Source: an uncultured Oscillospiraceae bacterium (lineage in GTDB: Bacteria; Bacillota; Clostridia; Oscillospirales; Oscillospiraceae). From it: 6,058 bases of DNA. The translations under genes were made by a program, and so were the position numbers. The notes beneath the pieces were generated by a model. It did not search any database and was not told the origin of the DNA. It saw nothing but the letters and a program-made list of their open reading frames with translations. The stretch spans positions 1 to 6,058 of the forward strand of contig CAJLCG010000115.1 in the NCBI GenBank assembly GCA_905205085.1. The letters run 5' to 3'. Below are positions 1 through 5,703 of this stretch, in pieces; the first letter of the stretch is position 1, and every line of letters starts with the position of its first letter.

Positions 1-60
1 CCGGCGCGCCCAGATCTCGCCCCAATGCGTGTGTTAAAGGATTACGTTATGACCAGGGGA
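1..60. other. Left-edge intergenic DNA downstream of argD
   Basis: These 60 bases follow the argD stop on the minus strand. I see no strong hairpin followed by a T-run, so the operon may continue leftward past the edge, with argF the usual next gene in argCJBD clusters (inference). No ribosome site or start codon for a following minus-strand gene is visible. An AscI recognition sequence (3-10) and a BglII sequence (12-17) lie almost side by side at the extreme end. Confidence 0.5.
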
Positions 61-1284
61 TTACACACCCAGGTCGGTCATGGCCTTGTCGATGGCGGCC
101 ACAACGATATCAACTTCCTCCTCGCTGGCGATCAGCGGGGGAATGAAGCGCAGGACGTTGCCTGCGGTGCAGTTGATGAGCACCTTCTGCTCGAAGCACT
201 TCTGGACGATCTTGGGACCAATCTCGTTGTCCTTGAGCTCAGCGCCGTTGATCATGCCCATGCCGCGGACCTCGGTGATGGTGCCGGGGTGCTTGCCGGA
301 CAGCTCGGTGAGCTTGGCACGGAAGTACTCGCCAACCTTGACGGCGTTATCCATCACGCCCTCGTGGAGCATGGTGTCCAGGGTCGCCTCAGCCAGGCCG
401 CAGGCCAGGGGGCCGCCGGCGAAGGTGGAGCCGTGGGTGCCGGGAGTCAGGGTCAGAGCAGCCTCGCCCCGGGCGCAGACAGCGCCGATGGGCACACCGG
501 AGCCCAGAGCCTTAGCCATGGAGCAGGTGTCGGGCTCCACGCCGTAGTTCTGGTGGGCGAACAGCTTGCCGGTACGGCCGGAGCCGACCTGGACCTCGTC
601 GAACATGAGCAGGATGCCCTTCTCGTCGCACAGGTCACGCAGGCCCTGGAGGAACTCCTGGGAAGCGGGACGGACACCGCCCTCGCCCTGAACAGGCTCG
701 GTGAGAATGGCGCACACGTCGTCGCCCATCTGGGCCTTCACGGACTCCAGGTTGTTGAACTCGGCATAGCGGAAGCCCTCAGGCAGGGGGGAGAACCACT
801 TGGGGTTGTGAACGATCTCCTGGCCGGTGGCGGTGGCGGTAGCCAGAGTACGGCCGTGGAAGGACTTCAGCATGGAGATGACCACATAGCGCTCGGGATG
901 GCCATGGTCCTTGGCGTACTTACGGGCCAGCTTGATCTGACCTTCGTTGGCCTCAGCGCCGGAGTTGGCAAAGAACACCTTGTCAAAGCAGCTGTTCTCG
1001 CAGATCATCTTACAGACCTGGATGGCGGGCTCGTTGTAGTAGTAGTTGGAGCAGTGCATCATATCCTTGGCACGGTCCAGAGCCTTCACAATGGCGGGGT
1101 GATGGTGGCCCAGGCCGTTGACGGCGATGCCGCCCACGAAATCCAGATACTTATTGCCGTCCAGATCCCAGACCCAGCAGCCCTCGCCCTTATCCATAAC
1201 GATGGGCATTCTGGCGTGGTTGCCGTACAGATACTTATCAGCAGCGGCGATGGCCTCAGCATTGCTCTTGAATCTCTCAATCAT
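61..1284 (-). CDS. argD: Acetylornithine aminotransferase (ArgD)
   Basis: This 407-residue cytoplasmic class III PLP aminotransferase makes N-acetylornithine from N-acetylglutamate semialdehyde, using glutamate as amino donor. The length is normal for ArgD. Visible landmarks in order are SGAEANE (108-114, cofactor phosphate contacts), FHG (142-144, aromatic stacking on the ring), EPVQGEGG (196-203), FDEVQ (228-232, with Asp229 expected to hold the pyridine nitrogen), the cofactor lysine Lys258 in SMAKALGSG, and Thr287 in HGSTFAGGPLAC. All expected catalytic positions are present. The ATG at 1282-1284 follows AGGAGG (1294-1299) with a 9-base spacing. It is the last operon gene in the window, 75 bases after argB, and a stem-loop fills that gap. 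Related aminotransferases (GabT, AstC, ornithine aminotransferase) share the fold; the arg-operon context decides the assignment. Some ArgD enzymes also serve as succinyldiaminopimelate aminotransferase, which cannot be judged here. Confidence 0.95.
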   Translation of the reverse strand: MIERFKSNAEAIAAADKYLYGNHARMPIVMDKGEGCWVWDLDGNKYLDFVGGIAVNGLGHHHPAIVKALDRAKDMMHCSNYYYNEPAIQVCKMICENSCFDKVFFANSGAEANEGQIKLARKYAKDHGHPERYVVISMLKSFHGRTLATATATGQEIVHNPKWFSPLPEGFRYAEFNNLESVKAQMGDDVCAILTEPVQGEGGVRPASQEFLQGLRDLCDEKGILLMFDEVQVGSGRTGKLFAHQNYGVEPDTCSMAKALGSGVPIGAVCARGEAALTLTPGTHGSTFAGGPLACGLAEATLDTMLHEGVMDNAVKVGEYFRAKLTELSGKHPGTITEVRGMGMINGAELKDNEIGPKIVQKCFEQKVLINCTAGNVLRFIPPLIASEEEVDIVVAAIDKAMTDLGV

Positions 1285-1293
1285 GGGAAGAGT

Positions 1294-1299
1294 CCTCCT
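1294..1299 (-). promoter_or_regulatory. argD ribosome binding site AGGAGG
   Basis: The minus strand reads AGGAGG here, 9 bases before the argD ATG. It lies 15 bases after the foot of the stem-loop at 1315-1354, so the site is outside the helix and can be reached by ribosomes even when the hairpin is folded. Confidence 0.8.
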
Positions 1300-1314
1300 T
1301 TTTATTGATTTGCT

Positions 1315-1354
1315 CCGGCCCTCCCGGGAGGGGGCTCCCGCGGAGGGAAACCGG
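1315..1354 (-). other. GC-rich intercistronic stem-loop between argB and argD
   Basis: The gap can fold into one long hairpin. Positions 1315-1318 pair with 1351-1354, 1319-1324 with 1342-1347, and 1325-1330 with 1335-1340, giving 16 base pairs. There is a four-base loop (1331-1334), a three-base bulge (1348-1350) and a one-base bulge (1341). In the mRNA the loop is CCCC. The mRNA after it reads AGCAAAUCAAUAAAAAGG, with no U-run, so it does not look like an intrinsic terminator. An alternative local fold is the perfect 14-base palindrome at 1319-1332. Known roles for such elements include protecting the 3' end of upstream cistrons, marking a processing site, or tuning downstream expression; which applies here is inference. 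Confidence 0.65.
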
Positions 1355-1359
1355 AAAAT

Positions 1360-2241
1360 TCACTTATTCCACTTGATGCCCACGCTGGGCTGATCCTTAC
1401 CTACGGTGGTACCGATGCCCTCGTTGGTAAAGGCCTCGTAGAGGATGCTGTGAGGCTTGCGGCCGTCGATGATGTGGACGTTGGTCACGCCCTCCTCAAT
1501 GGCCTGGACACAGCAGTCCACCTTGGGGATCATGCCGCCGGCGATGGTGCCTTGATCCTTCAGGCCCTGCACGTCGGCAATGTTCAGATAGCTGATGACG
1601 TCGCGGATCTTAATGTCGTTGCACAGACCCTCGATGTCGGTCAGGAGCATCAGCTTCTCCGCGCCCAGGGCGCTGGCCAGCTTGCCGGCGGCGGTGTCGC
1701 CGTTGATGTTGAAGCTCTGACCGTTTCCGTCGGTGCCCACAGGGGCCACCACGGGGATGTAACCGGCGTCCAGCAGAGCCTGGACGGGGGCGGCGTTCAC
1801 TTCCACGATGTCGCCCACGAAGCCCAGCTCCTCGCTGCGCTGCACACACTTATAGATGTTGGCGCTGATACCGGACAGGCCCACGGCCTCGCCGCCGATG
1901 GCATTGATCCGGCCAACCAGCTCGCTGTTCACCTGGCCGATGAGCACCGCCTCCACCACGCTGATGATGTCCGCGGAGGTGTAGCGCAGGCCGTTGATGA
2001 ACTGCACGGGGATATCCAGCTTCTCCAGCATCTTGTTGATGCCGGGGCCGCCGCCGTGGCTGAGCACGGGCTTCATCCCCAGGAGCTTAAGCATCACCAC
2101 GTCCTGGAGGACGGCGGCCTTCAGCTCCTCATTGATCATGGCGTTGCCGCCATATTTGATGACGATCACCTTTCCGGCGTACTTTTTCAGGTAGGGCATT
2201 GCCTCCATGAGGGTGGCAACCTTGCTGGCTACATCATTCAT
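1360..2241 (-). CDS. argB: N-acetylglutamate kinase (ArgB), arginine-sensitive type
   Basis: This 293-residue cytoplasmic kinase of the amino-acid kinase family phosphorylates N-acetylglutamate with ATP, the second step of ornithine synthesis. Visible motifs are KYGGNAM (Lys29, Gly31, Gly32; nucleotide phosphates), the glycine-rich SHGGGPG (61-67), GLR (84-86, substrate carboxylate contact), NINGD (178-182), and Lys240 in GGMIPK. It carries an N-terminal helix of about 23 residues before the first strand and a C-terminal HIIDGRKPH...EAFT...GIGT signature (256-278). Both mark the hexameric, arginine-inhibited kinases and are absent or different in the unregulated E. coli-type enzyme (established family knowledge). 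Arginine feedback on this protein is therefore inferred. The ATG at 2239-2241 is preceded by AGGAGG (2249-2254) with a 7-base spacing. The argJ stop lies only 15 bases upstream, so the two genes are surely cotranscribed. The gene ends 75 bases before argD. Confidence 0.96.
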   Translation of the reverse strand: MNDVASKVATLMEAMPYLKKYAGKVIVIKYGGNAMINEELKAAVLQDVVMLKLLGMKPVLSHGGGPGINKMLEKLDIPVQFINGLRYTSADIISVVEAVLIGQVNSELVGRINAIGGEAVGLSGISANIYKCVQRSEELGFVGDIVEVNAAPVQALLDAGYIPVVAPVGTDGNGQSFNINGDTAAGKLASALGAEKLMLLTDIEGLCNDIKIRDVISYLNIADVQGLKDQGTIAGGMIPKVDCCVQAIEEGVTNVHIIDGRKPHSILYEAFTNEGIGTTVGKDQPSVGIKWNK

Positions 2242-2248
2242 AGCGGGC

Positions 2249-2254
2249 CCTCCT
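2249..2254 (-). promoter_or_regulatory. argB ribosome binding site AGGAGG in the argJ-argB gap
   Basis: AGGAGG on the minus strand, 7 bases before the argB ATG, fills most of the 15-base gap after argJ. Ribosomes finishing argJ would cover it, so translational coupling of argB to argJ is plausible (inference). Confidence 0.8.
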
Positions 2255-2256
2255 TC

Positions 2257-3480
2257 TTAAGAACGGTAATCGCCGTTGATCTTTACGTAATCGTAGGTCA
2301 GGTCGCAGCCGAAGGCGGTGGCCTGGCCGTCGCCGCTGTGGAAATTCACGATGACGGTGATATCATGCTCGGTGAGCACTTCCTTGGCCAGCTCCTCGCT
2401 GAAGTCGGTGCCGAAGCCGTTCTCCATCACCACCACCTCACCGGCGGCGCTCTTCAGGATACAGTCGGCCTTGGTGGGATCCACGTCGGCGCCGGAGTAG
2501 CCGGCAGCGGCCATGATGCGGCCCCAGTTGGCGTCCTTGCCGAACACAGCGGCCTTAAACAGGGTGGAACCGGCGATGGAACGGGCCACCATCTTGGCGT
2601 CCTTCTCGGTGGGCAGACCGCCGGCCTCTACGATGATGAGGTGGGTCGCGCCCTCGCCGTCGGAGGCGATGCGGCGGGCCATATCCATGCAGATGTCGTC
2701 CAGAGCGGCAGCAAAGGCGGCCTTGTCTTCCTCGGTCTCCACGGCCACGCCGGAGGCGCCGTTGGCCAGCAGGAACAGGGAGTCATTGGTGCTGGTGTCG
2801 CCGTCCACGGTCATCATGTTAAAGCTCTTGTCGGTGCTGGCCTTCAGCATGGGCTGTACCACGGCGGCGTCGATCTTGGCGTCGGTGGTGATGTAGGCCA
2901 GCATGGTAGCCATGTTGGGGTGGATCATACCGGAGCCCTTGGCGCAGGCACCGATGCGCACGGTACCGCCGGACAGCTCCAGCTCCAGGGCGGTCTCCTT
3001 ACGGACCAGGTCGGTGGTCATGATGGCCCAGGCGGCCTCAGAGCCCTTGTCAGCGCTCATGTCGGGAGCGATGCGGCGCACGCCCTCCAGCACCTTCTCT
3101 ACGGGCAGCTGCTGGCCGATGACGCCGGTGGAGCACACGAAGACCTCGTCCTCACCCAGTCCCAGCAGCTTCTCAGCTTCGGTCTCCACCAGCTTGGCAT
3201 TCTTGATGCCCTGCTCGCCGGTGGCGGCGTTGGCGTTGCCGCTGTTGATGACGACTGCGCGGGCCTTGCCCTTCTTCAGGATCTCCCGGTCCAGAATGAC
3301 GGGAGCCGCGCAGAACTTATTGGTGGTAAACATGGCCGCACAGGAGGCGGGATATTCAGAATAAATCATAGCCACGTCGGGCTTTTCACTCTTGCGGCTC
3401 TTCACGCCCACATAGCAGGCGCCAGCCAGGAAGCCCTTGGGGGTGGTCACGCCGCCGCCCTGGATCAGTTTATAAGCCAT
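2257..3480 (-). CDS. argJ: Glutamate N-acetyltransferase / ornithine acetyltransferase (ArgJ)
   Basis: This 407-residue cytoplasmic enzyme transfers the acetyl group from N-acetylornithine to glutamate, giving ornithine and recycling N-acetylglutamate. Members of the family cut themselves into two chains before an invariant threonine that then acts as nucleophile. Here the site is KGSGMIHPNMATML, with predicted cleavage between Ala191 and Thr192. The oxyanion-hole pair Thr118-Gly119 is present in CSTGVIG. Further conserved blocks are TTNKFCAAPV (62-71), NSGNANAATG (79-88), MTVDGDTSTND (223-233), GKDANWGRI (324-332) and the family-typical C-terminal GCDLTYDYVKING. The length is normal. The start at 3478-3480 follows a weaker purine-rich site (AAGGAAGG, about 3486-3493). 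The gene begins 44 bases after argC and ends 15 bases before argB. Whether it can also use acetyl-CoA (bifunctional) cannot be read from sequence alone; no argA-like gene is present in the window. Confidence 0.96.
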   Translation of the reverse strand: MAYKLIQGGGVTTPKGFLAGACYVGVKSRKSEKPDVAMIYSEYPASCAAMFTTNKFCAAPVILDREILKKGKARAVVINSGNANAATGEQGIKNAKLVETEAEKLLGLGEDEVFVCSTGVIGQQLPVEKVLEGVRRIAPDMSADKGSEAAWAIMTTDLVRKETALELELSGGTVRIGACAKGSGMIHPNMATMLAYITTDAKIDAAVVQPMLKASTDKSFNMMTVDGDTSTNDSLFLLANGASGVAVETEEDKAAFAAALDDICMDMARRIASDGEGATHLIIVEAGGLPTEKDAKMVARSIAGSTLFKAAVFGKDANWGRIMAAAGYSGADVDPTKADCILKSAAGEVVVMENGFGTDFSEELAKEVLTEHDITVIVNFHSGDGQATAFGCDLTYDYVKINGDYRS

Positions 3481-3524
3481 AGGTATCCTTCCTTTCTTCC
3501 GTCACGACAGTGATGTCCAATGAA

Positions 3525-4598
3525 TCAGGGGTACATGGGGGGGATCAGCAGGCCGGTGGTCTCAGGCAGATCGAAGATGATGTTCATGTTCTGGATGGCC
3601 TGACCAGCGGCGCCCTTGCCGATGTTGTCGATGACGGAGCTGACCAGCAGGCGCTTGGTGCGGGCGTCGTAGGTGGGAGTCATGCAGCACATATTGGTGC
3701 CGGCGGTCCACTTGGTCTGAGCGGGCTTGCTGGCGGGGAAGACACGCACGAAGGGCTCATCCTTGTAGTAGCTCTGATACAGCTCATACAGCTCGTCGTT
3801 GGTGAAATCCTTGGTCAGGGTGGCATAGATGGTGACCTCGATGCCGCGGATCTGGGGAGTGAGGTGGGGCTGGAAGTTAATGAACTGCCAGGTCTCGGGC
3901 TTCATCAGATCCTTACCCTGGATGTAAGCGATGTTCTGCTCGATCTCGGGGGTGTGGCGGTGAGAGCCGCCCAGAGCATAAGCGCAGAAGTTGTTGCTGG
4001 CCTCAGCCAGGAGCTTGTTGGGGGCGGGGCGACGGCCGGCGCCGGTGTAGCCGCTCTTGGCGTCTACGATGATGGTATTCTCGACCACCAGGCCCTCCTT
4101 CACTGCCGGGTACAGGCCCAGAGTGGTGGCGGTGGGATAGCAGCCGGGGTTGGAAATGAGGCTCTTGCCCTTGGCCAGATCGCGCTGGATCTCGGGGATG
4201 CAGTAGACGGCCTCCTTGGTCATCTCATAGTTGGGGTGGTCCAGGTGGTACCACTTCTCCCAAGTCTTGGCGTCACGGAAGCGGATGTCGGCGCCGAAGT
4301 CGATGAACTTCTTACCGGCGGCCAGAACCTTCTCGGCAATGCCGCACACAGTGCCCGCGTCCACGGCGGTGAAGACCACGTCGCTCTCCTTGACGATCAT
4401 ATCCAGAGTCTCGTCGTTGAGGGGGAGGATCTCCTGGTCGTAGAAGCCCATCAGAGCAGCGTGCTCATCCTGAATCTTCCGGCCGGCGGCAAAACTATCC
4501 GCCAGGTAGGCGACCTGTGTCTCGGGATGGTGCACCATCAGACGAAGCAACTCACCACAGGCATAGCTGGCAGCACCGCAAATAGAAAAACGAATCAT
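3525..4598 (-). CDS. argC: N-acetyl-gamma-glutamyl-phosphate reductase (ArgC)
   Basis: This 357-residue cytoplasmic NADPH-dependent reductase makes N-acetylglutamate semialdehyde from N-acetylglutamyl phosphate. The catalytic cysteine is Cys153 in SNPGCYPT. The catalytic histidine lies in SHRHTPEIEQ (His213 or His215). Other family blocks are VDAKSGYTGAGR (178-189), RGIEVTIYATL (251-261) and SVIDNIGKGAAGQAIQNMN (321-339), ending LPETTGLLIPPMYP. The N-terminal dinucleotide-binding loop is unusual: GAASYACGEL replaces the common GATGYTGGEL-like sequence, and three other usually conserved spots differ (see findings). The frame stays open upstream to 4655, but I chose Met at 4596-4598 because AGGAGG (4608-4613) sits 9 bases before it and the protein then begins right at the first strand of the fold. 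It is the first gene of the operon, behind a predicted promoter with a leader of about 118 bases. Confidence 0.94.
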   Translation of the reverse strand: MIRFSICGAASYACGELLRLMVHHPETQVAYLADSFAAGRKIQDEHAALMGFYDQEILPLNDETLDMIVKESDVVFTAVDAGTVCGIAEKVLAAGKKFIDFGADIRFRDAKTWEKWYHLDHPNYEMTKEAVYCIPEIQRDLAKGKSLISNPGCYPTATTLGLYPAVKEGLVVENTIIVDAKSGYTGAGRRPAPNKLLAEASNNFCAYALGGSHRHTPEIEQNIAYIQGKDLMKPETWQFINFQPHLTPQIRGIEVTIYATLTKDFTNDELYELYQSYYKDEPFVRVFPASKPAQTKWTAGTNMCCMTPTYDARTKRLLVSSVIDNIGKGAAGQAIQNMNIIFDLPETTGLLIPPMYP

Positions 4599-4607
4599 GA
4601 CACTTTT

Positions 4608-4613
4608 CCTCCT
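4608..4613 (-). promoter_or_regulatory. argC ribosome binding site AGGAGG, fixes the start
   Basis: AGGAGG on the minus strand lies 9 bases before the ATG at 4596-4598. Its position inside the otherwise open upstream frame shows that translation starts here and that the longer reading frame reaching 4655 is leader RNA. Confidence 0.85.
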
Positions 4614-4703
4614 TTTTTGTTGTCGAACTTCTCGCCCAGGATTCCATTTTCGCAATCTTTACTGTCTTTTCAAATTATTTTTGAATGGATAGTAATGATT
4701 CTG

Positions 4704-4732
4704 TTGAATTTTCCTACTGTGTATTATATAAT
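4704..4732 (+). promoter_or_regulatory. Predicted promoter of the LysR-family gene
   Basis: The plus strand has -35 TTGAAT (4704-4709), a 17-base spacer and a perfect -10 TATAAT (4727-4732). This predicts a start near 4739 and a leader of about 83 bases. The -10 overlaps the -10 of the opposite promoter inside the palindrome ATTATATAAT (4723-4732), so the two polymerases should compete for the same DNA. Confidence 0.65.
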
Positions 4733-4751
4733 TACTGGGCAGAATATACAA
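4723..4751 (-). promoter_or_regulatory. Predicted promoter of the argCJBD operon
   Basis: On the minus strand a perfect -10 TATAAT lies at 4723-4728 and a partial -35 TTGTAT at 4746-4751, separated by exactly 17 bases. This predicts transcription starting near 4716 and a leader of about 118 bases before argC. The weak -35 would suit an activator-dependent promoter. The leader shows no T-box or attenuator hairpin that I can recognise. Confidence 0.55.
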
Positions 4752-4772
4752 GAAATTCTTTTTTCTGTTTCA

Positions 4773-4789
4773 CATTCCGATCCGGAATG
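4773..4789. promoter_or_regulatory. Inverted repeat, candidate LysR-type operator
   Basis: CATTCCG-ATC-CGGAATG is a perfect 7-3-7 inverted repeat and contains the T-N11-A signature (T4775, A4787). Its centre at 4781 falls at about -65 from the predicted argC start, the classical anchor position of LysR-type regulators at a divergent target, and at about +43 in the regulator's own leader. A third half-site ATTCC (4795-4799) repeats the left arm 21 bases later, two helical turns. An 11-base inverted repeat AAGAA-A-TTCTT (4750-4760) is centred at about -39, where the secondary, activation-type contact is usually found. The binding protein is inferred to be the adjacent regulator. Confidence 0.55.
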
Positions 4790-4821
4790 CTGCAATTCCA
4801 ACGGTAAGGAGCTAATATTTT

Positions 4822-5703
4822 ATGAGTATTCGCAAATATATCGCCTACTTAAAAACCATTGAAACCGGCAGTATCACCCACGCCGCCGCCCAACTGGGCT
4901 ATACTCAGTCGGCTATCAGCCGAATGATCGCCGATCTGGAGGACGCCTGGGGGGTCAAGCTGCTCACCCGGAATCGCTCCGGCATTGAAATCAGCTCAGA
5001 AGGTTTGGTGCTTCTGCCCAAACTCCAGGCCATCTGTAAAGACTATGAGGATCTCAACTACGCGATCTCTGAAATTCACGGTCTCAGCTCCGGTTCCATC
5101 CGGGTGGGCGCCTTCTCCTCCATCTCCAGCGGCTGGCTGCCTCAGATGATCAAGTCCTTCCACGAGATCTATCCCCACATTGATTTTCAGCTCATCAACG
5201 GGGAATATAACCAGATCGCCTCCTGGCTGCGCCGGGGCCTGGTGGACTGCGGCTTCCTCAACCTCCCTGTCTCCAACGACCTGGAGGCCTCCTTCTTATT
5301 ACAGGATACTCTGGTGGCCATTCTGCCGGAGAACCATCCCCTGGCCAACGACCCCTGCTACCCCATCGCTCAGCTGTCCAACGAGGACTTCATCAATTTG
5401 AAGGAGGAGCAGGACCACGAAATCACCAAGTTCCTGGACCACCTCCAGCAGAAGCCTAACATCCGCTACGAGGTCAGCAACGATTACGCCATATTGTCTA
5501 TGGTGGAGTGCGGCCTGGGAATCAGCGTGGTTCATGAGCTGATGCTCTATCCCAACCGGTACCACATCGTGGCCAAGTCCTTTGATATTCCTCAGGTACG
5601 GGATATCGGCATTGCCGTCAAGCGGGATGTTCCTCCTTCTACCATTACGAAGTTATTCGTAGAACATGCTAAACAGTGGGCCAGAAAGATGGGCATGGCA
5701 TAA
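4822..5703 (+). CDS. LysR-type transcriptional regulator divergent from argC
   Basis: This 293-residue protein has the length and layout of a LysR-type regulator. A winged helix-turn-helix occupies about residues 1-60, with AAAQLGYTQSAISRMIADLE (21-40) as the recognition region, followed by a linker helix to about residue 90. A periplasmic-binding-protein-like effector domain follows (about 92-293), starting GSIRVGAFSSIS and including LPENHPLAND (168-177) and ECGLGISVVHEL (229-240). No signal peptide or membrane segment is visible; it should act on DNA in the cytoplasm. The ATG at 4822 follows AAGGAG (4806-4811) with a 10-base spacing. It is transcribed away from argC across a 223-base shared region with overlapping promoters, an arrangement typical of a regulator and its target. 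I therefore infer that it controls the arg operon and itself. The effector is unknown; arginine or a pathway intermediate is a guess. I cannot assign a specific family name. Confidence 0.9.
   Translation: MSIRKYIAYLKTIETGSITHAAAQLGYTQSAISRMIADLEDAWGVKLLTRNRSGIEISSEGLVLLPKLQAICKDYEDLNYAISEIHGLSSGSIRVGAFSSISSGWLPQMIKSFHEIYPHIDFQLINGEYNQIASWLRRGLVDCGFLNLPVSNDLEASFLLQDTLVAILPENHPLANDPCYPIAQLSNEDFINLKEEQDHEITKFLDHLQQKPNIRYEVSNDYAILSMVECGLGISVVHELMLYPNRYHIVAKSFDIPQVRDIGIAVKRDVPPSTITKLFVEHAKQWARKMGMA

Noticed and set aside
1450..3513. A 687-codon open frame on the plus strand, opposite argB and argJ
   Set aside because: It is the antisense of two complete, motif-bearing genes; strong codon bias removes stops on the opposite strand. 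Its product is low-complexity (rich in G, H, V, L) and matches no family I know. The same applies to the antisense frames at 25-1308 and 3510-4862.
4599..4655. A 19-residue N-terminal extension of ArgC starting at a TTG
   Set aside because: The AGGAGG site at 4608-4613 lies inside it, and the family fold starts at the Met at 4596-4598. The extension is leader sequence read in frame.
4683..4709. ARG box for ArgR (GAAT and ATTC words)
   Set aside because: GAAT at 4683 and ATTC at 4698 are 11 bases apart, not 4, and ATTC-TGTT-GAAT (4698-4709) has its arms in inverted order. No site fits the TGAAT-N4-ATTCA pattern.
4599..4716. T-box or arginine attenuator in the argC leader
   Set aside because: The leader has no T-box core sequence, no terminator hairpin with a T-run and no arginine-rich leader peptide. 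A short ATG frame overlapping the argC start has no good ribosome site.
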